Positions 20,231 through 30,919 of a stretch of DNA of 64,000 bases are shown piece after piece (within the stretch, counting starts at the first letter, position 1; each line of letters begins with the position of its first letter). The stretch spans positions 254,876 to 318,875 of the forward strand of contig NW_006768802.1 in the NCBI RefSeq assembly GCF_000204055.1, in the 5' to 3' direction. The translations under genes were made by a program, and so were the position numbers. Origin of the DNA: Melampsora larici-populina 98AG31. Taxonomy: Eukaryota; Basidiomycota; Pucciniomycetes; Pucciniales; Melampsoraceae. Under the pieces are notes generated by a model. It was not told the DNA's origin. It made no database searches and worked only from the letters and a program-made list of their open reading frames with translations.

Positions 20231-21501
20231 CACAGGGGCAAAAATTAATGCTCACAACTATGTGAGCATTGAAATTTTCCTGTTTTGTTCCCATTTGTTT
20301 CCCATTTGTTTCCAATTTGTTTCCCATTTGTTTCCCATTTGTTTCCCATTTGTTCCCTTTTCTTTCTGTTTGTCAGCTGATTACGTGATCATCAGGAACT
20401 GAGCAGACAAACTAAGCCTTCCTCAGCATTTATTCCTGAGCAAAGAATCCTGAGGAAGGGCTGATCCATCTGCTCAGCTGATCCTGAGCGGCATTCCCTG
20501 GTTCAGTAAGCTCCAAGGGATGCCACCAATGTATAGCTTAGGGGCTGAGCTGAACTGAGTATTCCCTTACCTAAGTCTCTGAAGTATCCCCCAGATGGAT
20601 CACAGAGCGCCAAGCTTGCCTCAAGCTTGATGGCTCGGGAATGAAGCCTGAGGCTCGTCTGCTTGTTCAACTGAGCTGCTCAGTTATTCCTCAGGGGCAT
20701 CCCTGAGATCAGGAGGATCCGGAGGATTTCACTGCTCATTGGATGAGGGGCTGCTCAGTTATTCCTCAGGGGCATCCCTGAGATCAGGAGGATCCGGAGG
20801 ATTTCACTGCTCATTGGATGAGGGGCTGCTCAGTTATTCCTCAGGGGCATCCCTGAGATCAGGAGGATCCGGAGGATTTCACTGCTCATTGGATGAGGGC
20901 CTGCTCAGCTAGTCCTCAGGGGCATTCCTGGCCGGATCAGAAGGATCCAAAGGATGTCACTGAGTATTGGCTGAGGGGCTGCTCAGTTGATCTCAGCCCC
21001 TCAGTGTGAAAAACTTTATCCAGGGATATCACTGAGGATTAGCTGAGCAATGAGCAGATGGGATGACGCTTTTATCAGGCTTCATTCCTTAGCAAGGAAG
21101 TCTGAGAAAAGTCCGGCCCATCAGTGATCCAGTCAGGGGATGCTACTGAGTATTTGCTGAGCAGCTCAAATGGGACGCCCCTGGGCAGGCTTCTTCACTG
21201 AAAAATGAAGCCTCAGGAAGGTATAGTTCATGTGCTCATCTTCATTTTGAACAAATTGCTGAGTATTCAGTGCCTCATGAGCTGATCCTGAGTACTCATT
21301 GGGAATCAGTTATTGCTCATCCAAGATGGAAATGAGCCTTCTCAATAAATGTCAAGTAAAATATGACAACCACAGGATGATCACCTGAACACAAACAAGA
21401 TTGTGAATTGAATCAATCTGAAAGAAAATGAATCTTTTTTGCAGAATTCCAAAAAGTCTACAACGCTCACATGTATGTGAGTATCTATTTTGGCCCCTGT
21501 G
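20231..21501. mobile_element. A-type element with AAG target duplication (left copy)
   Basis: A 1,271-bp non-coding element with ends CACAGGGGCAAAAAT and ATTTTGGCCCCTGTG, and a subterminal hairpin GCTCACA-ACTA-TGTGAGC. It is flanked by AAG at 20228-20230 and 21502-21504. The empty site CCCAAAGAATGCTCATCC exists at about 42697-42714. CAC...GTG ends with a 3-bp duplication point to the CACTA/CMC group. The interior is dominated by variations on CTCAG/CTGAG and CAGGGGCATCCCTG, with a tandem array near 20676-20898. Confidence 0.82.
20676..20898. repeat. Three 74-bp tandem units within the A-type element
   Basis: The unit starts GCTGCTCAGTTATTCCTCAG and ends CATTGGATGAGGG. Three consecutive near-identical copies are present here, whereas the mirror region (about 40205-40355) has two. 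The units have internal symmetry (CCTCAGGGGCATCCCTGAG). Confidence 0.85.
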
Positions 21502-21790
21502 AAGAATGCTCATCCAAGAAGAAAATGAGAATTCTCCAGCAACACCAAGAAAAATCTGAGCAAAACAGCCTGATTGCCTGAACACTACCAAACTCATGAA
21601 TTGAATGATTCTGAAACAAAATGAATCTTTTTTGGAGTTTTCAGGAAAGTCTACAACACTCACATAGTTGTGAGCATTGATTTTGGCCCCTGTGAATCCT
21701 GCTCGTCAAAGGTATATTCATCAGGCTCTGCTCTATATTGCTTGGCTTCCTTAACCAGTTGAGAGTCTTCAGCATCTAAGAATTCTAGAG

Positions 21791-23059
21791 TCTATTGTTC
21801 CCCTTGTTGCATTCTGAGCCTCTGACCAGACCAAAGAGAGCGGTCAAGTTTTTGAAGCTGGAGCTGGATGGTACGGAAAGCTACGTTGGGAAAGAACTCG
21901 AGGCGCAGTCTTCGAAGCGGATGACACTTTTACTCCGTCCGCAGTATGTCTCCTTCTCAGCATCGGACTACGATCCCCGATTGTTGAGCACACGCCTGAT
22001 GATATTATTTGTATCATGGTTCTATTATAGATTATGGCTCGGTTTGACGAGATCAACAATTTTGATCAGGCTGAGCATCCAGAAGACATCACAGACGCCC
22101 ATTTTTTAGACTATTTGGAGCAAGGAAAGCAACTTTCTACCAATCCACAGTCGTCAAAGCCGCTCACTTACCGTGGAAAGACTGTGATGGTCACTGGCGC
22201 TGGCAACGGGGTGAGTAATTCTTGATATTAAACCAATGCATTACCATTTTTCTCATATCCATTCCGCTTCCAATACCTGAGGATAGCTAGGAACAGCCTA
22301 TGCTTTGATGTATGGCAAGCTTGGTGCGAACGTCGTGGTGAACGATATGAACTCGGAAGCCGCGAGTAAAGTGGTGGATGAAATCAAACATCTCGGTGCT
22401 AAGGCAGTTGCCAATACTTCATCCGTTGAGGATGAACAGAAGGTCGTGAAGGCTGCTTTGGACAACTTTGGAAGCCTACATGTTATCGTTAACAACGCTG
22501 GTATACTGAGTGACAAGAGCTTTATCTCGATGACCAACGCTGAATGGGATATTATTCAGAAGGTTCATCTCAGGTGAACTTATAGCGTTTGTCATGCTGC
22601 GTGGCCAATCTTCATGAAACAAAAGTTCGGTAGGATACTCAACACTACTAGCGCTGTAGGTCTGTATCAAAACTTTGGTCAGGTATGTAAAACAAGTCTA
22701 CTTAGGTGACAAAGATGAGTCCACCTGATGATCATCTCTGGTTCCCGATTGGATGTCCGATACACAATAGGCTAACTATAGTACGGCAAAGGCAGGCATT
22801 CTGGGCTTAACTAAGACTCTGGCAATCGAAGGCAAGAAGTATAACATATTCTGCAATACTATTGCTCCAAACGCCGGAACTGCGATGACGGCTACCATGT
22901 GGCCTGAAGAGCGAGTTCAAGCGTTTAAGCCCGACTTTGTCGCACCGCTGGTCGGCTATCTGACCAGTGAAACGAATGAAGAAACTAGTGGTCAGCTGTA
23001 CGAAGCTAGCGGCGGTTGGTGTGCAGCTATTAGGTGGCAAAGATCATATGGGCTTTCAG
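21791..23059 (+). pseudogene. FOX2: FOX2 (multifunctional beta-oxidation enzyme) fragment (left copy)
   Basis: FOX2 is the peroxisomal enzyme with two short-chain dehydrogenase (SDR) domains and a hydratase domain acting on enoyl-CoA. The fragment starts at the end of SDR domain 1 (SGQVFEAGAGWYGKLRWER), passes the linker (MARFDEINNFDQAEHP) and covers SDR domain 2: KTVMVTGAGNG, VVVNDMNSEAA, HVIVNNAGILSDKSF, then after a break [39 protein letters not shown] and [12 protein letters not shown], ending GLYEASGG-like [17 protein letters not shown]. Introns are at about 22210-22287 and 22684-22770. A TGA near 22574 ([13 protein letters not shown]) and another near 21814 (VAF.ASD) stop the frame. Most of SDR 1 and the C-terminal hydratase domain are missing. 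Both stops also occur in the right-arm copy. Confidence 0.9.
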
Positions 23060-23184
23060 TGAGGCATCTCTTCATTCTTGTCTCAAAACGGCTTTTAGTT
23101 CCACATATAGAAAAGAACTCGTGTCAACTTCATTGTAACAGAAAACAATCGTAATACAATTGTAACAAGAAAAGAGTGAAACCA

Positions 23185-24410
23185 TTAAGCCACAGAATTC
23201 ACGTTGTCCAGCTCCTCAGACAAGCGTGAAACTCTTCGTCTCTGCAGGTAAATATTGGTCAAAAAGCCTCCCAGCTGGGGGTTCTCATCAGCAAAATACG
23301 GAGAAAAACAAAAAAGAGTGACCAACATACCAGTTGTGTTGGAAATGATGATGATATCATCAAAGTATTTCTCCAAGGGTTATGAAAAACCATATCACCC
23401 CATACTATTCTTGTCGCCATTTGGCCACCCACCTCCAGGACAGGATTGAATACCAGGCTGCGGTAGTTGAAAAGCAAGACAGATCCCATTTCACTACAAA
23501 AGATTTAAAACAGCTGATCAGAAGGAGACGAGAATAAATAAGATACTTACTGAAGGTGACTTACAAAGTTATATTGAAAGTGATGGAAGCACGCAATCCA
23601 TTTTCATGGTTTGAAGTTGCTGATTGTAATGCTCCTATAATGAAGCCTACAGCTGCTTCAATTCCCACGACACTAATGGAATAAGGTCAGCTTTTTGGGA
23701 TGACTCAAAAAAAATCAGGGATCTTACATATATATTGATGAGGATTCATCCAGCAGGGTGGCACATATCCCCGCAGGACCTTGGGCAAATGACGTGAAGT
23801 CCTCTTCCTTTTGGGATTGGGAACTGAATATTAAAGGATTCCTCCATCTACAGCAAAGATACAAGAGTTGAATGGCGGTGAATGCCCCAACTAATTGAGA
23901 TATAAAATGAATAATGATACAGCATTTTGGTATACGCCCTGAAAACTGCAAAATTACTGTGATTAGCTGATTTCAAAACAGTATCAATGCTGGAGATGAC
24001 TTACAATGGCTAGCAGCGTAGTCCCAAAGTCTAGATATACCTCAGTACCAAGGAACCTAGCAAGATATCATGTGAAATAAATTGCTAGTCTAATGACTTT
24101 ATGATAATAATCAGTCCCAGTTGATAATAGCGTATTGAATGAGCTTACTCAGTGGCAGCAGCAATAAGAATTGATTCATGTTGAAATCCTTTGATGTCCG
24201 TTGAACTTAGTACTGGGGAAGAAGCATGAGTTTAAAAAATTAAGAACAGAGAAAACAAGATATGAACGTACAAGCAAAAGGAATTCGACTTATGGTGACA
24301 AGAAAGAATGTGCATAAGAACTCAGCGTAGCCATGATCAAAAAGTGTCATGAAAACACTTTGTACAATTTGACTATAGGTAGCAACACCAGCAAGAAAAG
24401 ATGATGACAT
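23185..24410 (-). CDS. MIP/aquaporin-family channel 1, atypical pore motifs (left copy)
   Basis: A channel-like membrane protein of the MIP (aquaporin/aquaglyceroporin) family. Seven exons on the minus strand, mirroring 36705-37930, give about 277 residues, a normal MIP length. Hydrophobic segments include YAEFLCTFFLVTISRIPFA, SILIAAATEFLG, IIIHFISQLVGAFTAIQLLYL and VVGIEAAVGFIIGALQSAT. The loop after the second segment, where most MIPs have NPA, reads LDFGTTLLAIFSGRIP, so NPA is replaced by DFG. The second loop reads LVFNPVLEVGGQMATRIVWG (NPV). A basic C-terminal tail RRRVSRLSEELDN follows the last segment. No stop or frameshift was found. Transport function is uncertain given the altered motifs. 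It lies head-to-head with MIP gene 2, about 0.9 kb apart. Confidence 0.72.
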
Positions 24411-25312
24411 TACGACTTTATTGGTAGAGGGTATAGAGATGATGCAATGAATGAATGAGGATAGAAGATGCAACGAGAGACAAAACGACTTCTTTAAGAG
24501 CAGTGGTGGTCTTGTTAGATCAATCAGGAGCCACTCACTGCTCTTAGTTGGGATCAATAGCGCAATTCAACTCGAGAAGTGCAAACGTCCTGACGCAGAG
24601 CCCCGATCGTGTTTTTTAAGGTGGTTGGATTGCGGTTGCCTGAACGGTCTTAAAATTGGTATTTATGACCTTGTAAAATAAGGCACAACGCTTATTCCCC
24701 TTTTGCAATCTAATATCCATTTTTGAAGTTTTTTTTTTTCATTTGTTTTTTATTAATAATAAGACGTCTGAAAACACCATGTAAATGGCTTGGAGGATGT
24801 TCTAATCTTGGAGACTTTTCCCAGCGTGGCATCTGCTGAGATGAAGTGAGGCGAATGATTATTGTGTTGGTAGGTAAATGATCAACGACAATGTGTCACT
24901 TAACTTACACAAGACCATGCAAAAAAGGGCATGCTTATGTAATCAGGACCTTGGCGTAGCAGTCTTGCAATTGAGGACTATGAGCTGGAGCTTGATCACC
25001 CAGCCCGCCTTTTTTAGTACTGGAGGGAAATGAGATTCTAAACGGAGAATGCAGGTGTTTACGTGCCTGTTGCTTGAGAATGCGATTGGAATCTATGGAA
25101 CCAATACACATTCTTTTGAGTCAGACAAGAATGATATTGTCGTTTCGTTCCTTTCTTGCCATCTTTCTTGTTTTGAATATATATCGCACCAAGAATCGTT
25201 TTACCCCCGTATCAATCCTCACATTGTTCCATTTTTTCCACTCGACTCACTTGCCCTTCTCTTTACAACTCACATCTTATCAATCTTATTCTGCGATCGT
25301 CAATCTTTCATC
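24411..25312. promoter_or_regulatory. Shared intergenic region between two divergent MIP genes (left copy)
   Basis: About 0.9 kb separates the two start codons of the divergently oriented MIP genes. The whole stretch is duplicated at 35804-36704. No other gene is supported, so it probably contains both promoters. Regulatory sites were not identified. Confidence 0.4.
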
Positions 25313-26834
25313 ATGTATTTAGAGAAGAATTCAGAAAGCATTCCTCACACACTTCCCGTCATCGCCCTAGAGGACAATCAGCACATCCACAAACAGCCAA
25401 CGCATCTGACGAGCAGCATTTCCGAGTTCATTGGTGTTTTCATCTTTGTTGTGTGTGCTGAAACCATAAAGCTTTGTATGTGGCCAGCTCATATTTATTG
25501 GCGTTCAATCGATATGTTTGAATATCCAGCTGACTGATCTTTCATTCAGCATACCTCATGTCTGGGGACCATGCTTGGCCTCGTAATGTACACCCCCATC
25601 GATCCTTACAGGTTTAACTCATGTTTCTGATGCTAACGTTCTTCTATCCGCACCCACTTCCGTCTTGCTCGTCTCTTAATTCAGTTGGCGATAATTTACT
25701 TGTAAGTCCTACTCACTACTTCAGACCAAGAACCCGCACAGAGACTGACGCACTTCCTCGTCATTCTCAAAGCTGTCCCCTTATCTTGGTTTTTGTATAT
25801 GCGCTTTTCATCCCTTGCCCTCGCCTCATGAATGTTCATCTGAACCCTGGACTTACTCTGAGCCTCACTGTACGGCCTTTTCCACTACGCTTTGGCTCTT
25901 CATGATAACTAATACACAGCATTGTAGATTTTTGGTAAATTCCCAGTGAAGGATTTATTTCCTTATCTTCTTGCACAGCTCCTCGGTGCAACATTTGGTG
26001 CTCTATGTGTACATGGTGGCTACCATCTATATACTGGCGTGATCTTGACTCAACTTTCAACTGCCAATGCCACCTTTGTTACTGTTTCAACCCTATGGTC
26101 CGTAGGCAGTACTGCTGGACCCGAACACAAACTATCTCATCGCCCCCCTGGTTTGTATTGTTCTTCTCAAACTAAGCTACCCAGTTGTTCAATCTACTTT
26201 TAACAATTTGACGCTAATGATGATGTGACCTTTTCAACAGTCTTATGACCTTCACTATTGAATGGCTATTTGCAATGTTGGCAAGTATGTTTATTCACTT
26301 AGATGTAGCTCAGTCAAAAGGCAAAATGTTTCTTGGTGGACCAGGGTGTTTACGTTGGTTGTAAGTGTTTCTTTTCCCCCTGGTTTTGGTGGTACAGATG
26401 ATGTATAACTTTTTTACAACAGATATACTTTAGGAGTGTGATGTATTTTATGTCGGTCGTCTACTTCTTTGAAGCCCGACTAGTTATCAACACTGCGTAC
26501 GGAATGGGAGTGTAAGTCAAAATTTGATCATTTGCAAAGCTCGACCAAGCTGATCACTTGTGATTTTAGTCAGATCGCCTCTTGGATTCTGCAGGTCAAA
26601 CCACTTGCCCTTCAGTGGTCATGTGCAGCGACCACTTTTGTCAGCTTACCAGCATTCATGGTAAGATATTTAATTTTCTCCTTTGGTTTTTGTGACCGTG
26701 TTGACCCTCTCAACCTTTGTCTTCTTTCTTAGGCTGGCGGTGCACTTTACAAGCTTCGCCATCCTGAGAAAATATCAAGGGCAGACTCAACAGAAAAGTG
26801 CATGGAGCCACTTGGGAGCGCTGAGCTTGTTTGA
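25313..26834 (+). CDS. MIP/aquaglyceroporin-like gene 2 (left copy)
   Basis: Second MIP-family gene. Exon 1 (25313-25475) encodes the N-terminus and TM1 (SSISEFIGVFIFVVCAET). Later blocks are CLGTMLGLVMYTPIDPY (TM2-like), MNVHLNPGLTLSLT (first pore loop, NPG instead of NPA), FGKFPVKDLFPYLLAQLLGA and ALCVHGGYHLY (TM3). Then come FTIEWLFAMLASMF (TM4), YFFEARLVINTAYGMG (second pore loop, NTA instead of NPA), IASWILQVKPLAL and VSLPAFM AGGALYKLRHPEK (TM6 and tail), with stop at 26834. Several junctions splice cleanly (26360-26402, 26513-26570, 26661-26731). The junction after exon 1 and the one after LSHRPP do not join in a single frame with the obvious GT-AG sites, so the gene may be mis-spliced by me or slightly decayed. 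The right-arm copy is broken by two transposons. Confidence 0.62.
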
Positions 26835-27229
26835 TACATCTGCATCACGGTGTTGGATTGTCACCTTGCCCATACATTTGATTTACAAACAACTGATCAT
26901 ATCTCACATGATTCAATTTTGTAAAACATATTTATGTATAATGTTAACAACATTTCCTTTCATTGCATCACATGATGTTCATAGCAGTGTCCATCACTAA
27001 AGAGAAACCTCCGCTAGCTACCGCCAAGGCAAAATTTCGCGATTCTTTATTGCAATCCTCTATGCTTAGCCCTGCCTTCAAAGTGAGGCTGTTTCACTAG
27101 CGCGGCCGATCCTTTAAACCTCATTCAAAACAGTTACAATAGCTCATGTCATGACGAGAATAGCTCACGGTGTTAGTAAGTCAATCCGCAGAGGTATCAA
27201 AAGAAGTCTCAACACTAAGCGATTTGTGT

Positions 27230-27485
27230 CTAAGACACTGCTTGTTCTGCTCCCATTTTGAGGATTGCAAGCTGGATTACGGCGTCTGTGATTGTGTTAT
27301 GTGCTCCCAAAGAAACGTATACACATTAGAGACCTCATTCAAGAACTAGTGAGGGTGATAGAGAGTCCATAAGATTATTACTACCTGAAGGTAGCATATT
27401 GTCGACTAGACAACTTCCTAAAGCGCAGCCCAAGTTGCTGCCGGATCGACCTCACTGGGAAGATGACCAACCCAGAGCGTATGGT
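27230..27485 (-). pseudogene. Unrecognised gene remnant in the spacer
   Basis: On the minus strand, 27,485 to 27,385 gives fragments in shifted frames (TLWVGHLPSEVDPAATW, then LGCALGSCLVDNMLPS), followed after an intron-like gap by VSLGAHNTITDAVIQLA and ILKMGAEQAVS, ending in a stop at 27230. The amino-acid patterns look like true protein, but the frame is broken at least once and the N-terminal part is missing. I do not recognise the family. Confidence 0.35.
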
Positions 27486-27774
27486 TTCTTACATAAAATA
27501 TGAATTCTGGTTCTGTCAAAAAAAGAACAATCAAAATCAACATACATGCGCCAATGTGACTGCCCAACTCCTGATAGTAATTTTACTAGCGATTGGGCGC
27601 CCAGCCGCCGCGCTACTCTTATCTCAATACTGTTTTTGACTCACTACCAATTGGAACTGTGCAATCAGGCAATGCAAATAGTTTATCAATTGCCATGTGA
27701 TTGTAGAGCATCACATCATTATCCATCATAATCTTTTTTACATTATCCATGCCTGTGCCTAATGTTACACATTA

Positions 27775-28004
27775 GGGGGGCTCAGGTCAAAAAATTTTAC
27801 CACTTTTATCATAAAAAACTTTTCCCAATTGCGTAAATTTTTTTTTTTAGGCAAATTTGCGTAAATCAGTGCTCAGAAGGAGATCTGAAAGAAATTTTTA
27901 CGGTCCTTTTTTACAAATTGGGAAAAGTTTTTACAGCACGGTACCGTAAAAAACTTTCCCCAATTTTTTACGAAAAGGCCGTAAAAATTCTGACTTGGGC
28001 CCCC
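27775..28004. mobile_element. 230-bp MITE with TTA target duplication
   Basis: Ends are GGGGGGCTCAGGTCA (27775) and TGACTTGGGCCCCC (28004), imperfectly inverted, flanked by TTA at 27772-27774 and 28005-28007. The interior contains repeated, mutually complementary AAAACTTTTCCCAATT and AATTGGGAAAAGTTTTTAC segments that could fold. PIF/Harbinger-type by its duplication. Confidence 0.8.
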
Positions 28005-28540
28005 TTATTAACATCCATTTTGCATTAACCAAGGCACTGTATCACTGTGTAGTATATGTTACGTAAATTAATGTTTACCCTGGAATTGTGTTGGTCTGCA
28101 GCTTATATACAAGAATTGTCTTGAGGCAAAGTCTGATTGCCTATGATAAAGACCTGAGGATGAGAAAACCGGGCTTCTATGTCTTCTTTGCTGAGGCAAC
28201 CCAAGTGGCTAATAATCTGGATGCACTCCTGCATCCATTTGTAGCAGTTTCAGTCATGATAGTAGTCCCATCTATATCTCCTGAATGGGCACAGTTTCCT
28301 TTTCCCTCTTTGTTGTTAGCATTGTCTGCCATTAGACCTATGAACCCATTGACATACTGTAGACATAAACATCAGTTCCCAACACACTTGTCCAATTGGT
28401 TGACAATTTTGCCTTCTGTTTCTTTGATATTTGTCCCAGTTCAGTGCTTTCAGTGGCAATTGACATAATTTTGGGGATGAGGCAACATCAATCCTAGTAA
28501 CTCAGCTAACTGAAGGCTTGGGTAGAGATTGCTTACAATA

Positions 28541-28750
28541 GGGCAGTTCAAGTTTGACAAAGCCCTAAAACAGAACTGTGCCTACAGCAAGATGCTGCTT
28601 ATAAATTTTTAAAGTCGGAAAAACTCTGAGAAAGCCCTACCTGAGGAGCACATACTTGTGCCAACCAAAGTTGAAAGTCTACAATTTTACAGCGCATTGA
28701 GGCTAAAAGACTTATAATTTTACAACATTTTGGGTTAACTTGAACTGCCC
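28541..28750. mobile_element. 210-bp MITE-like element
   Basis: Inverted ends GGGCAGTTCAAGTTTGA and TAACTTGAACTGCCC with TA adjoining both ends (28539-28540 and 28751-28752). Non-coding interior with two related segments, CTACAATTTTACAGCGCA and TATAATTTTACAACATT. Superfamily not settled. Confidence 0.7.
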
Positions 28751-29519
28751 TAATAGGCCTGCTTATAGATTTGCAAATTGTAAATTATCTCTTTTCTTAT
28801 TCCGTTGATATCTGGTCACCTTGATGGTAATATAGTGTGTTGAACTTCACAATGCAAACCAAAAAAATCCATTTGATCTTATTCAACTTGTCAGACCTAA
28901 AACTACATAATCAGGGATAGGCATCATTTTAAGATTCACAAGTTGAGTGACAATCATTTTTATTTCATTTGGGGTTGATCAAAATTGAACAGTCTATATA
29001 TATTTCTCTTTTGTTATCACATTGTTTTTTATGCTACATTTAATTTTTGATTCTATTGTTTAGCAAGATCCTATGAAACACATTTTATAGATCCTGTTGA
29101 AAAAGAGCTACACACAATTCCACCCACTGCAGATTTGGGTTTCTTAAACCAACAAAATTGTATAACCTAGAAAAAAACAATTTCATATTGTAGTCCTTTT
29201 CTTAAAATACTAATCCAACAATCTTGATTCATTGGTTCATTGAGACAAAATAGACTCTCTAGAAGCATAAGGCAAACATCTAAATTCAAGCCTGAATCTA
29301 GTTGTTTGATTCAACACATTTTGATTTTGATGTGAATTTGAATTTCCTCCTGTTTCTTCTGAATTTGAAAAAACTCTCAATCTGATGAATTGGGATTTCG
29401 AGTCTTAACAAAGCTTCTGTTGAACTATGTTTCGAACATGAGAGGTAAAGATCTGAAGTCAGACGTGATCATAAACACGCATAAGAGTCACAAAGTCAGG
29501 AAGAAATTTCAAAAACTTA

Positions 29520-29778
29520 CAGCCCTTTGCATGATTGATGACTTTGAAGAAGAAAAAACCTCGAGTTTTCAACAAAAAAACCTTGAGTTTTTTTAAAAAG
29601 TGACTGAGTTTTTTCAAAAAACTACTGAGTTTTTGAAAAAGTCAATGAGTTTTTCTTGAAATTTTCAAATGTCAATGAGTTTTTGAAAAATTCAGTAGGT
29701 TTTCAAAAAAACTCGGTCACTTTTTGAAGAAACTCGAGGTTTTTTTTTCTCCAAAGTCATCAATCATGCAAAGGGCTG
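29520..29778. mobile_element. 259-bp fold-back MITE with TA target duplication
   Basis: Ends CAGCCCTTTGCATGATTGAT and ATCAATCATGCAAAGGGCTG are perfectly inverted, flanked by TA (29518-29519 and 29779-29780), consistent with Tc1/mariner. Almost the whole element is palindromic: the arms contain AAAACCTCGAGTTT and AAACTCGAGGTTTT. The centre is a run of (T/C)GAGTTTTT repeats. There is no coding content. Confidence 0.85.
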
Positions 29779-30919
29779 TACATTCAGCAAACACATTGAA
29801 ACATTCTAGCCACATGTTGTGATGTTAAATGTTGTGCTACTTCTGAATTAGGACCGGATTTTGACGCAGGTGGTCACTTTTCAGCATGCAACAACACCTT
29901 GCCTCCTCTAATGCAATCTAAGATGATTATTTTTGTTGAGAGAATGATGAATAAGGTCTAGTAAATTTTGTTCATGAAAATGAACTTGTTTTCCAAGGAA
30001 ATGTTGTTAACATTATACATAAATATGTTCTACAAAATTGAATCATGTGAGATATGATCAGTTGTTTGTAAATCAAATGTATGGGCAAGGTGACAATCCA
30101 ACACCGTGATGCAGATGTATCAAACAAGCTCAGCGCTCCCAAGTGGCTCCATGCACTTTTCTGTTGAGTCTGCCCTTGATATTTTCTCAGGATGGCGAAG
30201 CTTGTAAAGTGCACCGCCAGCCTAAGAAAGAATACAAAGGTTGAGAGGGTCAACACGGTCACAAAAACCAAAGGAGAAAATTAAATATCTTACCATGAAT
30301 GCTGGTAAGCTGACAAAAGTGGTCGCTGCACATGACCACTGAAGGGCAAGTGGTTTGACCTGCAGAATCCAAGAGGCGATCTGACTAAAATCACAAGTGA
30401 TCAGCTTGGTCGAGCTTTGCAAATGATCAAATTTTGACTTACACTCCCATTCCGTACGCAGTGTTGATAACTAGTCGGGCTTCAAAGAAGTAGACGACCG
30501 ACATAAAATACATCACACTCCTAAAGTATATCCGTTGTAAAAAAGTTATACATCATCTGTACCACCAAAACCAGGGGGAAAAGAAACACTTACAACCAAC
30601 GTAAACACCCTGGTCCACCAAGAAACATTTTGCCTTTTGACTGAGCTACATCTAAGTGAATAAACATACTTGCCAACCTTCACTACAAGAAAGATAATAT
30701 TTTCTGGGCAGAAAATTAAATTATTGATACACAAAAATATTGAGAGGCCAGGAGGAGAGCAAAAAATGAATAAAAATATGCATCTTGTTCCCTGCGTTGA
30801 GAACTTCACTCTGCATATTTTTCCGTATTTTTACAGTCCATATTGATAAGTGTACTAACAATAAACCTTCACAATCATCCAATTACAACCTGTAACAAGC
30901 ACTGAAATTTGGCTCATTA

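Larger units (their letters stand above)
20027..21694. mobile_element. B-type repeat block, filled by an A-type element (left copy)
   Basis: Begins AATTTGAGCCGGGTTC and ends TTTTGGCCCCTGTG at 21694, with a hairpin CTCACATAGTTGTGAG close to the right end. Its first part (20027-20230) and last part (21502-21694) are contiguous in the short copy at 42494-42895, which shows that the middle was inserted. No coding capacity is seen. Confidence 0.75.
18519..26959. repeat. Left arm of ~24-kb inverted duplication
   Basis: The whole stretch recurs in reverse complement at 29995-42493. The outer limit is TTATAAACTCTC at 18519 and the inner limit AACAACATTTCCTT at 26959. Gene content: uL13m, an orphan exon, repeat block, FOX2 fragment, MIP gene 1 and MIP gene 2. 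Differences between arms are few: single-base changes, a 24-bp indel near 23090, and three versus two copies of a 74-bp tandem unit. The right arm also has two large insertions. Confidence 0.95.
26960..29994. other. Spacer between the arms of the inverted duplication
   Basis: Three kilobases of unique sequence lie between the arms. It contains a small gene remnant on the minus strand, and three MITE-like elements (27775-28004, 28541-28750, 29520-29778). The open frame at 28088-28468 has no recognisable domain and is not called. The remainder is A/T-rich with no gene seen. Confidence 0.6.

Noticed and set aside
20676..20898. Regular repeats resembling a CRISPR array
   Set aside because: Units are directly adjacent with no unique spacers, inside a eukaryotic transposable element.
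25049..25312. Longer N-terminus for MIP gene 2 starting at 25049
   Set aside because: The extra 88 residues look like translated 5' flank; MYLEKNSE at 25313 gives a normal MIP N-terminus before TM1.
28088..28468. Open frame of 126 codons in the spacer
   Set aside because: No recognisable domain; composition not convincing on either strand; the region is bounded by MITEs.
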